This document shows positions 38,609 through 45,936 of a stretch of 52,741 bases of DNA, in pieces; the first letter of the stretch is position 1; the number at the start of each line of letters is the position of its first letter. Origin of the DNA: Candidatus Anaerostipes avistercoris. GTDB lineage: Bacteria > Bacillota > Clostridia > Lachnospirales > Lachnospiraceae. The notes beneath the pieces were generated by a model, which was not told the DNA's origin, searched no databases, and worked only from the letters and a program-made list of their open reading frames with translations. Both the position numbers and the translations under genes were made by a program. The stretch spans positions 1-52,741 of the forward strand of contig DWWD01000001.1 of the NCBI GenBank assembly GCA_019119895.1, read 5' to 3'.

Positions 38609-39688
38609 CTAATGAGTTTTTTGTTTTCTGAAGATGATAATGGCTGTCATGCCGGCGGCTGATGCAGCCAGAAGTGTGATCCATAAAATATAGGATGACG
38701 CATCACCTGTTTTAGGGGATGTGTCTTTCACAGGTTTTTTGGTATCTGCCGGAGTTTCAGGGTTTTTGGTATCATCCGGAACCGTTGGGTTTTCCGGATT
38801 TTTCGTGTCATCCGGAGTGGAAGGAGTTCCAGGATTTTCTTCTCCGGATGCCGGAAGAGTTTCTGTTTTTTCTGCGCCGCATACTGAGCAGGTGTAAGTT
38901 TTCTCGCCTTTTTCTGAAGCGCCTGGCTCTTTTATCACTTTGCCGTCATCCCAGCGGTGAGCTTCTGTCTCTTCGTGTCCGCAGGTCTGGCAGGTATGTT
39001 TGTGATTTTCACCGTCTTTGCAGTCTGCCCAGCTGCCGTAAGAATGTCCTGTGGCAGAACCTTCATCGGTTACTGTGTCAGAAGCTGTGCGGCAGACATC
39101 GCATATGGCAGTTTTGGTTCCATCTTCCGTGCATCCGGCGTTGCCGTCAGATACATAATTAGTAAATGTGTGGGATGTCAGTTCGCCGTAAGCCTGTCCG
39201 CAGATTTCGCATTTTGCCTGTTTCTGGCAGGTCGCAGTTCCTCCGGAATGGGTTGTGTGAACAGATCCGGTATAAGAATCTTTATTGAGAATTAAAATCA
39301 GATCGTCATATCCGGAAGCGCTGATAATGCAGACGCCGGTATCATTATTTCCCCAGCCTTCGCCAATGGTAATACCTTTCAGCTGCCAGCCGTAAGCACC
39401 GTATTCTCCGTAGTCGTTCCACCGCTGATTCCATGTAACATAGCCTTTGGAATAGGAAATTCCATTGACTGTGACGCTGGTGATGCTGCCGACCCAGGAC
39501 TCAACATTATCTGATGGAAGGACGGCAAAATCGCCAGTCGGGTCATTACGCTGTACGGTAACAGAAGGGGGAGCCTTTTGGTCAGAGGAATCCTGAGCAA
39601 AGCAGGTGACAGATGCAAAAGAAAACATGAATAACAGACTCATGATGATCAGGCTTAATTTGATAAATTTCAGATTTTCAACTTTCAT
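38609..39688 (-). CDS. LPXTG-like cell-wall surface protein with CxxC repeats
   Basis: A 359-aa exported protein. It has a signal peptide (about 1-31, ending CFAQ), a domain with many Trp/Tyr/Gly (about 50-135), then four Cys-rich units with CEIC, CDVC, CQTC and CSVC pairs separated by His-rich stretches. A Pro/Thr/Asp/Asn repeat spacer (about 280-322) is followed by a sortase-type signal SPKTG at 324-328, a hydrophobic segment and a basic tail. Leu of LPXTG is replaced by Ser. The CxxC units suggest metal binding. GGAGG is 17 nt before the ATG, unusually far. A consensus promoter and operator-like palindrome lie upstream. Confidence 0.85.
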   Translation of the reverse strand: MKVENLKFIKLSLIIMSLLFMFSFASVTCFAQDSSDQKAPPSVTVQRNDPTGDFAVLPSDNVESWVGSITSVTVNGISYSKGYVTWNQRWNDYGEYGAYGWQLKGITIGEGWGNNDTGVCIISASGYDDLILILNKDSYTGSVHTTHSGGTATCQKQAKCEICGQAYGELTSHTFTNYVSDGNAGCTEDGTKTAICDVCRTASDTVTDEGSATGHSYGSWADCKDGENHKHTCQTCGHEETEAHRWDDGKVIKEPGASEKGEKTYTCSVCGAEKTETLPASGEENPGTPSTPDDTKNPENPTVPDDTKNPETPADTKKPVKDTSPKTGDASSYILWITLLAASAAGMTAIIIFRKQKTH

Positions 39689-39731
39689 TTCGTACTTTTT
39701 CTTAACCTCCTAAATCAAATTAAAACATAGA

Positions 39732-39749
39732 GGTTAGCTACAACTAACC
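39732..39749. promoter_or_regulatory. Operator-like palindrome downstream of a strong promoter
   Basis: GGTTAG-N6-CTAACC is a perfect interrupted palindrome placed shortly after the predicted transcription start of the surface-protein gene. It resembles DtxR/IdeR-type metal-repressor sites in its GTTAG/CTAAC arms, but the spacing differs. Confidence 0.5.
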
Positions 39750-39762
39750 ACGATCCTTTTAA

Positions 39763-39791
39763 ATTATATCCAGCCCAGTATATGATGTCAA
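39763..39791 (-). promoter_or_regulatory. Perfect consensus promoter of the surface-protein gene
   Basis: On the minus strand TTGACA (39786-39791), a 17-nt spacer and TATAAT (39763-39768): both hexamers match the sigma-A consensus exactly. Confidence 0.85.
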
Positions 39792-39903
39792 GAAGAATCT
39801 TCCAATTCCTTCCTGGTGCTTCCAGCTGGAAGGAGGATTCTGAAAGAAAGAATGGACGAAGTCACGTTTTGTGTGATATGCTGAAAGGCAGGAGGAAATG
39901 ATC

Positions 39904-40599
39904 ATGAAAATTGGAATTATCGGAGCAATGGAAGAAGAAGTTCGTCTTCTGATCGATGAAATGAAAGAAAAGAAAGAAAGTCAGATAGCAGGCATGACAT
40001 TTTACGAGGGAAGCCTGCGGAAGAAAAATACAGTGATCGTACAGAGCGGTATTGGTAAAGTAAATATGGCAGTCTGTACTCAGATTTTGATTGACCGTTT
40101 TGATGTGACGCATCTGATCAATACCGGCGTTGCCGGAGGTCTGTACAAAGATATTGAAGTAGGAGATATCGTGATTTCCAGCGACGCCCTGCAGCATGAC
40201 ATGGACGCCACAGGATTCGGCTACGATCCTGGAGTGATTCCACGTATGGAAACATCTGTTTTCCAGGCAGACAAAGAAATGATAAAAACAGCCCGGGAAG
40301 TGTGCAGGGAAGTGAATCCGGATATTCAGTGTTTTGTCGGAAGAGTGGTAAGCGGAGATCAGTTTATTTCTGATAATGAGAAAAAACATCAGCTGATCAG
40401 CAATTTTGACGGTTACTGTGCGGAGATGGAAGGAGCGGCTATGGCTCAGGCCGCATATCTGAACCAGGTACCGTTTCTGATTCTGCGGGCGATTTCTGAT
40501 AAAGCGGATCAGGAAGCAGCAGGAAGTTATGAAGAGTTTGAAAAAATGGCAATTCAGCATATTGTTCGGCTTGTTCTCGGAATATTAGACAAAGAATAG
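39904..40599 (+). CDS. mtnN: 5'-methylthioadenosine/S-adenosylhomocysteine nucleosidase
   Basis: A 231-aa MTA/SAH nucleosidase that releases adenine from methylthioadenosine and S-adenosylhomocysteine, supporting methionine salvage and the activated methyl cycle. MKIGIIGAMEEEV at the N-terminus, NTGVAGGL, the VSGDQFI motif, and the catalytic EMEGAA and ISDKAD motifs are all present. The second of two ATGs is chosen because it is 8 nt from GGAGG. Confidence 0.95.
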   Translation: MKIGIIGAMEEEVRLLIDEMKEKKESQIAGMTFYEGSLRKKNTVIVQSGIGKVNMAVCTQILIDRFDVTHLINTGVAGGLYKDIEVGDIVISSDALQHDMDATGFGYDPGVIPRMETSVFQADKEMIKTAREVCREVNPDIQCFVGRVVSGDQFISDNEKKHQLISNFDGYCAEMEGAAMAQAAYLNQVPFLILRAISDKADQEAAGSYEEFEKMAIQHIVRLVLGILDKE

Positions 40600-40684
40600 T
40601 CTAACTTTGTAGGATGGTTTCTCTTAAGTTTCCACCAGCCTCCTTTTATAATGATAGATAAAGAAAATAAAAGGAGAGATGAGT

Positions 40685-41374
40685 ATGGAGATCTTAAGAG
40701 AAACTTTTTTTATTCAGGGACTGGCAGCAGCGCTGATCATTGGAATATTGTCTAAAGTAATGGTATGGAGAAGTTACAGGAAACTGCTTCGGGCGTCGAG
40801 AGAAATGGACAGACCTCAGAGACGGTGGATTGGGGTTTTGAAGAAGAAATTTGAAAATTATTATCAGTTGGATGCAGATGTACATAATACGGGCTGTATT
40901 GTGGATCAATATTTTGAAAGTCATAAGCTGCTGGGGATAACGATCACATTTTGGGAACAGATTCCGGGATTCTGCGCTATTTTGTGCATGCTTCTCGGAT
41001 GCGCCGGGGCGGCAATGGGCATCGCCCAGGGAGCCGATATTTTTCTGTGGCTTCGAAGTCTTATGGTAAGCGCTGTGGTTGGATTTATCATTTTTATGAT
41101 AGATTCTCTGGTGCAGATGGATCATATGAAACGGATGATCCGGACCAATCTGATCAATTTTCTCGAAAACGTTCTGCCAAATCGTGTGAACAAATCGATG
41201 AAAAAGAAAGATCAGGACAGGCAGCTGCAGAAGAAACAGAAAGCCCGTGTACAGAAAGAAAAAGAGGAAGCAGAGGAGATTGCCGGCCACTGGGAGCAGA
41301 TTGCCAGCGCAAAGGAACTTACGCTGACCCAGGAGGATATTCAGACTCTGAAAGATTTCATAAATGAATTATAA
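40685..41374 (+). CDS. Hypothetical membrane protein with charged C-terminal tail
   Basis: A 229-aa protein not assigned to a family. One N-terminal membrane segment (about 8-27), a basic cytoplasmic stretch, then two or three segments (about 88-145), and a C-terminal Lys/Glu/Gln-rich coiled coil (about 165-210). The tail recalls membrane proteins of spore-forming clostridia, but I see no diagnostic motif. The start is chosen for spacing from GGAGAG. The next gene, a deacetylase, is 46 nt downstream. Confidence 0.7.
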   Translation: MEILRETFFIQGLAAALIIGILSKVMVWRSYRKLLRASREMDRPQRRWIGVLKKKFENYYQLDADVHNTGCIVDQYFESHKLLGITITFWEQIPGFCAILCMLLGCAGAAMGIAQGADIFLWLRSLMVSAVVGFIIFMIDSLVQMDHMKRMIRTNLINFLENVLPNRVNKSMKKKDQDRQLQKKQKARVQKEKEEAEEIAGHWEQIASAKELTLTQEDIQTLKDFINEL

Positions 41375-41420
41375 AAATGAAAATGCTTCATAGAATAGTA
41401 AAAAAGACTGGGAGATGAAA

Positions 41421-42242
41421 ATGAAGCATTGGGTTCGGCTGGCAGCAGCTGCGGGAATCTTTTTATGTCTCTGTGGCTGCGGAAACTCTGACCGCAAAGA
41501 GAAAATACAGAAAACCGCGGAAGAGACAAAGATGACACTGTCTCAGAGCAAAGAGGCCTGGTGGCTGAAGCGGCGGGAGGGAAATCAGCCTCCTGAAGTA
41601 TCAGATACGATCGATCTTTCAAAATATGATGCCTACTATATTGATCCTAAGGCTTCTGATGCAAAAAAGAAGCGGATATATCTGACTTTTGACTGCGGAT
41701 ATGAAAATGGATTTACGCCGAAGATACTGGATGTGTTAAAGAAAAAGAAGGTTCCGGCAGCATTTTTTGTAACCAAGCCTTTTATCCGGGAAAATCCGGA
41801 TTTGGTGAAGCGTATGAAAAAAGAAGGACATGTGGTGGGAAATCATACGGTACATCATAAAAGTATGCCGGGTCTGTCTGACCGAGATAATAAGCAGGAG
41901 ATCAGTGACTGTGCAGAATACTGCAGAGAGGCTACGGGATATGATATGGATCTGTTTATCCGCCCGCCGATGGGAGAATACAGTGAACAGACCCTTGCGC
42001 TGACCAAAAAGATGGGATATAAGACTATTTTCTGGAGCATGGCTTATGTTGATTTCAAGGTGGATGATCAGCCGGGAAAACAGTATGTGATCGATCATTT
42101 TGATCAGTATGCTCACAATGGAGCTATTCCGCTGATGCACAATGTTTCGGAATCCAACGCGGAGGCGCTGGGAACGGTGATTGATCATTTGAAGAAAGAA
42201 GGTTATGAATTCCTTTCCCTGAAAAAACTGCCGGATTATTGA
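41421..42242 (+). CDS. PdaA-like polysaccharide deacetylase lipoprotein
   Basis: A 273-aa NodB-fold deacetylase. An N-terminal signal ends in a lipobox-like LCGC (Cys20). The catalytic motif 1 is TFDCGYENG (Asp91), where PdaA has TFDNGYENG. Motif 2 is HTVHH (142-146) and motif 3 RPPMGEYSE. This is the pattern of the delta-lactam-forming muramic-acid deacetylases that make spore cortex. Start taken at the second ATG, 6 nt after GGGAG. Cys at the second motif position is a variation worth noting. Confidence 0.88.
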   Translation: MKHWVRLAAAAGIFLCLCGCGNSDRKEKIQKTAEETKMTLSQSKEAWWLKRREGNQPPEVSDTIDLSKYDAYYIDPKASDAKKKRIYLTFDCGYENGFTPKILDVLKKKKVPAAFFVTKPFIRENPDLVKRMKKEGHVVGNHTVHHKSMPGLSDRDNKQEISDCAEYCREATGYDMDLFIRPPMGEYSEQTLALTKKMGYKTIFWSMAYVDFKVDDQPGKQYVIDHFDQYAHNGAIPLMHNVSESNAEALGTVIDHLKKEGYEFLSLKKLPDY

Positions 42243-42329
42243 ACGGCAGCGGGAATCATGCAGAAAGATTGTCCGCTTTACAGAAGAAAATATGTCTGAT
42301 AAAATGGAAGAAAAATGACAGGAGTAAAC

Positions 42330-42845
42330 ATGAAGAGAATAGCGAAGTTTTATAAAGTAAGTTTTGAACAGTTTGAAGAAAGCTGGAAAGATGACTTTCC
42401 GGAGACTTCACCGGAAGAAATCCGGGAGATTTATGAGAAGATTAAACTGCCGGCAAGGGCAACCAAAGGATCTGCGGGATATGATTTCTTCAGCCCGATC
42501 GATTTTGAGCTGAAGCCGGGAGAGACACTGAAGATTCCCACGGGAATCAGAGTTTCCATGGAGGAAGACTGGGTGCTGTGCATTTTCCCGAGAAGCGGAC
42601 TGGGATTTAAGTATCGTCTGCAGATGAATAATACGGTCGGGGTGATTGACAGCGATTATTATGACTCAGACAATGAGGGACATATCTTCCTGAAAATGAC
42701 CAATGACAGCAATGAGGGAAAGACAGTAACTGTGTCACAGGGAAATGGCATGGCGCAGGGAATTTTCTTCCAGTACGGCATTACGGAAGACGATCAGGCA
42801 GAGGAAGAACGAAACGGTGGATTCGGCAGTACGACAAAAAATTAG
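42330..42845 (+). CDS. dut: dUTP diphosphatase-like protein
   Basis: A 171-aa trimeric-type dUTPase with motif 1 GSAGYDFFSP, motif 2 PRSGLGFKY, motif 3 GVIDSDYYDSDNEGH, and motif 5 NGGFGST at the C-terminus. It hydrolyses dUTP to dUMP, keeping uracil out of DNA. The N-terminal 35 residues (KFYKVSFEQFEESWKDDF) are an extension over the usual fold. ACAGGAGTAAAC precedes the start. A terminator follows. It borders the AT-rich island. Confidence 0.9.
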   Translation: MKRIAKFYKVSFEQFEESWKDDFPETSPEEIREIYEKIKLPARATKGSAGYDFFSPIDFELKPGETLKIPTGIRVSMEEDWVLCIFPRSGLGFKYRLQMNNTVGVIDSDYYDSDNEGHIFLKMTNDSNEGKTVTVSQGNGMAQGIFFQYGITEDDQAEEERNGGFGSTTKN

Positions 42846-42856
42846 AAATATCGAAG

Positions 42857-42887
42857 AGAAAACCAGGGCGGCGGCTCTGGTTTTTAT
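42857..42887 (+). terminator. Terminator after dut
   Basis: AAAACCAG (42859-42866) pairs with CTGGTTTT (42877-42884), followed by TATT. It insulates the ATPase-nuclease operon from dut. Confidence 0.75.
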
Positions 42888-42911
42888 TATGAAGAATAAA
42901 ATTATAAAAAA

Positions 42912-42980
42912 GTATTAAAAACCATTAAAAATGTTAAAATGCATTAAATATCATTAAAATATATTAAAAACATAATAAAA
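42912..42980. repeat. Phased ATTAAA repeats (predicted curved DNA)
   Basis: TTAAA occurs at 42915, 42925, 42934, 42944, 42954 and 42964, with a related AATAAAA at 42974. The spacing is 9-10 bp, i.e. once per helical turn, in units resembling CATTAAAAT. Such A-tract phasing predicts a stable bend. It lies about 45-115 bp upstream of the predicted -10 of the ATPase gene. Confidence 0.75.
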
Positions 42981-43025
42981 TGCAGTATATCGCATAAAAA
43001 ATGACTAAATCAAAGTAAAATATGA

Positions 43026-43031
43026 TATAAT
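43026..43031 (+). promoter_or_regulatory. Promoter -10 of the ATPase-nuclease operon
   Basis: TATAAT lies 20 nt before the ATG. The -35 region (about 43002-43007, TGACTA) is poor, so the upstream phased A-tracts may compensate as an UP-like or bent element, or the promoter may need an activator. Confidence 0.5.
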
Positions 43032-43051
43032 CTACTAAAGGAGGGCTGTTT

Positions 43052-44242
43052 ATGGAATTAAAAGCAGAAGATGTATTCAAACCGGGTGCTTTTCCAAAAT
43101 ATACATATATATCACGAAAATCAAAAATTTCAGATTTGTCATATGAATTTAGATTAGAACAGGCAATCAAAGTTTCAGGTTTTTTAACATCTTTAGTTGG
43201 ACCTTCAAAAATGGGGAAAACAATTCTTTGCGAAAAAGTAATTGAATTTGACAGGATAGTAGAAATTTCCGGCGCAGATTTCGATGAAACCACAGATTTT
43301 TGGAGACTGGTGGCAGCTAAAGCAGGATTATCTTATGAAGGTCAATTTTTATCAGAGGAAAAAAACTCTCAGACCAGTGATAAATTTTCCAGGAAGGAAA
43401 CGTTTTCTTTAACAAAAGATAAGATTATAGATCATTATAAAAAAGAAGATTTGGTATTGGTGATTGATGACTTCCATTATGCACCGGAAAAGAAAAGGAT
43501 TCAAATTGCCCAGCAATTAAAAGATGCCATCAGGAGAGGATTTAAAGCAATTGTTGTATCACTGCCGCATAGAGCCGATGAAGCAATCAGACAGAATGCA
43601 GATCTTTCAGGAAGGCTTAGCTTAATTAATATGGAACCATGGGAGGTTGAAGATTTAAAGGAAATTGCGAAAGTCGGATTTGCAAAACTGAATATTGGGA
43701 TAGAAGACGATATTGCAGAAAAAATTGCAATTGAGAGTTTATCCTCTCCTCAATTGATGCAGTATATATGTTTGAATATTTGTACAATTTTGGAGATGAC
43801 GGAAGATGAACATTTGCAGGTAAAAGAAGAAATCCTGGAGCAGGCATATCGATATACAACAGCAAATTTTGAATATGGAGATGTGGTAAATCTCATAAGG
43901 AGGGGACCGAGTACAAGAGGTAAAAGAAGGAATAAGTTCCTTACGAAGGAGGGACAAAATTATGATGTGTATGAGCTGATTGTAAAGTCAATTGCGGAAA
44001 ATCCTCCAGTTATGAGCTTAGAATTTGAAGATATGAAAGAAAGAATCCACCAGTTGATTGCAGATGACTGCAAGGTACCAACACCACAAGTGATAAAAAC
44101 AAGTTTGGGGAAATTACAGCAATTATTGAAGGGACGTGAAGATATTTTTAAGGTATTGGACTGGAAAGAGGGAGTTCTTTATATATTAGATCCATTATTT
44201 TTATTTTATCTACGATGGGGAGGAAACAAAATTGGCTCATAA
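43052..44242 (+). CDS. STAND/AAA-like ATPase with C-terminal winged-helix-like region (candidate defence sensor)
   Basis: A 396-aa ATPase. Walker A is GPSKMGKT (50-57), Walker B VLVIDD (135-140), and LSGR (185-188) may supply an arginine finger. The ATPase core is about 25-245, followed by helices and a C-terminal region (about 300-390) that looks like a winged helix. No membrane segment or DNA-cutting motif. GAGG and AAAGGAGG give a strong ribosome site. It overlaps a PD-(D/E)XK nuclease gene by 11 nt. Base use is much more AT-rich than in neighbours, and codons are AT-ended. This pairing of an NTPase with a nuclease is typical of phage-defence modules; I do not recognise a named system. The function is inference. 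Confidence 0.72.
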   Translation: MELKAEDVFKPGAFPKYTYISRKSKISDLSYEFRLEQAIKVSGFLTSLVGPSKMGKTILCEKVIEFDRIVEISGADFDETTDFWRLVAAKAGLSYEGQFLSEEKNSQTSDKFSRKETFSLTKDKIIDHYKKEDLVLVIDDFHYAPEKKRIQIAQQLKDAIRRGFKAIVVSLPHRADEAIRQNADLSGRLSLINMEPWEVEDLKEIAKVGFAKLNIGIEDDIAEKIAIESLSSPQLMQYICLNICTILEMTEDEHLQVKEEILEQAYRYTTANFEYGDVVNLIRRGPSTRGKRRNKFLTKEGQNYDVYELIVKSIAENPPVMSLEFEDMKERIHQLIADDCKVPTPQVIKTSLGKLQQLLKGREDIFKVLDWKEGVLYILDPLFLFYLRWGGNKIGS

Positions 44243-44963
44243 AATTCAAAATCTTGAAGAGGCTGTCGAATGTTTGCAGAGAGCAGATGATAGGGAAACG
44301 TATGACAATAACGTGAAGATAATAAGACAGTATTTAAAACACGCAGGAGTAAATGCACAGACAATAAAAGAATTTGAAGAATCAGCAAAATATTTTCCAA
44401 ATGAATATTCTGAACAAGATACAAAAAAGAGAATCGTGAAAGCAAGAGAAAGAGCAATTACCTATCTTGAAGAATTTGTAGATGATGAAAATAATGACAG
44501 TATATTGATTCAGGTCCTGGAAAACTATGATTTGTTTTGGGAAAATTTTGTGGAAAGGAAACCGCATAAGAGTGCTGGTATCAAGAAAGAACAACTAGAG
44601 TGTTTAAAAGTAAAAAATGAATATGATCTGCAGCATATTTTGTATGCATATCTTATGCCTTTATTTCCGGAAGTCAGAACAGAAGTGAATGAAGATACAG
44701 GATATGCTACTGTGCGGCCGGATATTTGTCTGGGACCAGAGAATATAATTGAAGTAAAATGTACAAGGGCATCAATGGGTGAGAAAAAATTAATGGAAGA
44801 AATAGAAGCTGATATCACACATTACAGTGCGGAAAATATTTACTTTTTTATATATGATAAAGCAAAAATAATTCAAAATATCAGGGTATTTAAGGAAACT
44901 TACGAAAATATTACACAGGAAAAGAATGTTCATGTCATAATTCATCAGCCTAAAAATTTATAA
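44232..44963 (+). CDS. PD-(D/E)XK nuclease, DpnII/MboI-like C-terminal domain (candidate defence effector)
   Basis: A 243-aa protein. The N-terminal 115 residues are helical and charged. The C-terminal 120 residues contain KVKNEYDLQHILYAYLMPLF followed by the catalytic motif RPDICLG (Asp164), then IIEVK (Glu174, Lys176), the D-x9-E-x-K core of PD-(D/E)XK endonucleases. The layout resembles the DpnII/MboI-type restriction-like domains found fused to or beside NTPases. The start is TTG, set by GGGAGG 8 nt upstream. Translation is coupled to the ATPase gene. No methyltransferase is nearby, so this is not an ordinary restriction-modification pair. Confidence 0.72.
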   Translation: MAHKIQNLEEAVECLQRADDRETYDNNVKIIRQYLKHAGVNAQTIKEFEESAKYFPNEYSEQDTKKRIVKARERAITYLEEFVDDENNDSILIQVLENYDLFWENFVERKPHKSAGIKKEQLECLKVKNEYDLQHILYAYLMPLFPEVRTEVNEDTGYATVRPDICLGPENIIEVKCTRASMGEKKLMEEIEADITHYSAENIYFFIYDKAKIIQNIRVFKETYENITQEKNVHVIIHQPKNL

Positions 44964-44973
44964 TATAAGATCA

Positions 44974-45006
44974 GAGTAGTTACAGCAGAAGTAACTGCTC
45001 TTTTTT
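44974..45006 (+). terminator. Terminator after the nuclease gene
   Basis: GAGTAGTTAC (44974-44983) pairs with GTAACTGCTC (44991-45000, one G-T pair), followed by TTTTTT. Confidence 0.88.
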
Positions 45007-45020
45007 CATGAAATGGAGTC

Positions 45021-45049
45021 TTGAAGAAACGGATGATTCTCTATATTAT
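45021..45049 (+). promoter_or_regulatory. Promoter of the candidate non-coding RNA
   Basis: TTGAAG (45021-45026), 17-nt spacer, TATTAT (45044-45049). The predicted start falls at about 45056, at the 5' strand of the closing helix of the RNA described next. Confidence 0.65.
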
Positions 45050-45053
45050 GAAA

Positions 45054-45201
45054 GTGAGAGGGATCGGAGCCATTGTATATATAAAAAATACTTCGGGTTT
45101 CCCGCCTCCAATCGTGATTGTTTGAGTAGCTAGGTAAAAGATTGTAGGCATGTATTTTGCTAGGTTTATAGTTTCTTATCGGCTCCTTAAATTCCTCTCA
45201 C
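45054..45201 (+). ncRNA. Candidate structured non-coding RNA, about 150 nt
   Basis: The ends pair in an 11-bp helix: GTGAGAGGGAT (45054-45064) with ATTCCTCTCAC (45191-45201). A second helix inside it pairs GGAGCC (45066-45071) with GGCTCC (45181-45186). The interior holds small hairpins CGGG-TTT-CCCG (45094-45104) and CAAT-CGTG-ATTG (45109-45120), and a repeat GCTAGGT at 45129-45135 and 45159-45165. A good promoter places transcription start at the 5' edge. No open reading frame of note fits. It lies 90 nt after the nuclease gene. I cannot assign a class by eye; known clostridial RNAs of this size such as raiA should be tested first. Confidence 0.62.
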
Positions 45202-45390
45202 TTAATAAACCGGAAAAAGCAAAAAAAAGGGAACCAAAATAGAAAAAAAGTAAAAATAATTAAGAAATATAAGAAATATTCTCCAGATTTTCCATAAAAC
45301 GTCGAAAAGACAGACGAAGTCTGCCTTTAAAATGATAAAACGACGAGTAAGGATTCAATAAAACAAAGTTAGTAGTATCATGAAATAAAA
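45202..45390. other. AT-rich gap without a gene
   Basis: Apart from the minus-strand terminator at 45304-45328, nothing is recognised between the candidate RNA and the secreted-protein gene. The stretch is A-rich and lacks a clear terminator for the RNA. Confidence 0.5.
45304..45328 (-). terminator. Terminator of the secreted-protein gene
   Basis: On the minus strand GGCAGA-CTTCG-TCTGTC, a UUCG-type loop, is followed by TTTTC, 63 nt beyond the stop codon. Confidence 0.7.
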
Positions 45391-45795
45391 TTAATAGCTT
45401 CGTTTATAAGTGAAGGTGTCGCTGTTAACTTTAGCGCCGCCTTTGGATTTGTAAATAGTAACTTTGCTGTGGACTCGGTAAGTATAGCCTTTGGTAACAT
45501 AGTAGTAACGGCTGTATGCATTTGTTCCGGTATCTCCATTAGTTCCGCTAGTTAAAGTGTGCCAGGAACCTCCAGAATATCGCTGAAGTTTCATGGTAAT
45601 TGTTGAATAGTAGGAGCCTACACTTGGAATTACAGATGTATAAAAAGTAGCTTTACCTAGTGTGCCAAAGGATAATCCGATGGTAACATCTTCGAATCCG
45701 GCCCAATCATCGGCAGCAGAGACTGGAATAGTTGATGATAAAAGACAGATAGAACAAAGAGTACATAAAGTGAGTATTTTGCGGAATTTTTTCAT
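45391..45795 (-). CDS. Small secreted protein
   Basis: A 134-aa exported protein with a signal peptide (about 1-28, ending PVSAA) and a mature domain rich in Thr, Ser, Tyr and Gly (KLQRYSGGSWHTLTSG, RYYYVTKGYTYRVHS). The mature part looks like a small beta-sandwich, as in many secreted Lachnospiraceae proteins. No cysteines or cell-wall signal remain. It lies downstream of, and on the same strand as, the sigma/anti-sigma pair, behind a terminator. It is a candidate target of that sigma factor. Family not recognised. Confidence 0.72.
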   Translation of the reverse strand: MKKFRKILTLCTLCSICLLSSTIPVSAADDWAGFEDVTIGLSFGTLGKATFYTSVIPSVGSYYSTITMKLQRYSGGSWHTLTSGTNGDTGTNAYSRYYYVTKGYTYRVHSKVTIYKSKGGAKVNSDTFTYKRSY

Positions 45796-45887
45796 AAAAT
45801 ATCCTTTCTATCCTTACTGCAATTAAAAGCAGCTAAAGGTAGAAAAGGACATACGGTAAAAATATGAAAAAAATATGGACTATAAAA

Positions 45888-45927
45888 ATCCCATGTATTC
45901 AATAATTATTTATTGAATACATGGGAT
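45888..45927 (-). terminator. Terminator with an 18-bp perfect stem
   Basis: ATCCCATGTATTCAATAA (45888-45905) pairs without mismatch with the 18 bases at 45910-45927 around a 4-nt loop. On the minus strand it is followed by TTTTATAG, ending the sigma/anti-sigma transcript. Confidence 0.8.
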
Positions 45928-45936
45928 AAATGCAAA

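Noticed and set aside
42912-42980. CRISPR array or plasmid iterons
   Set aside because: The repeated unit is only about 10 bp with no spacers, and no cas or rep gene is nearby. Phased A-tracts explain the pattern.
43052-44963. Classical restriction-modification system
   Set aside because: No methyltransferase within the island or its neighbours, and the ATPase lacks helicase motifs.
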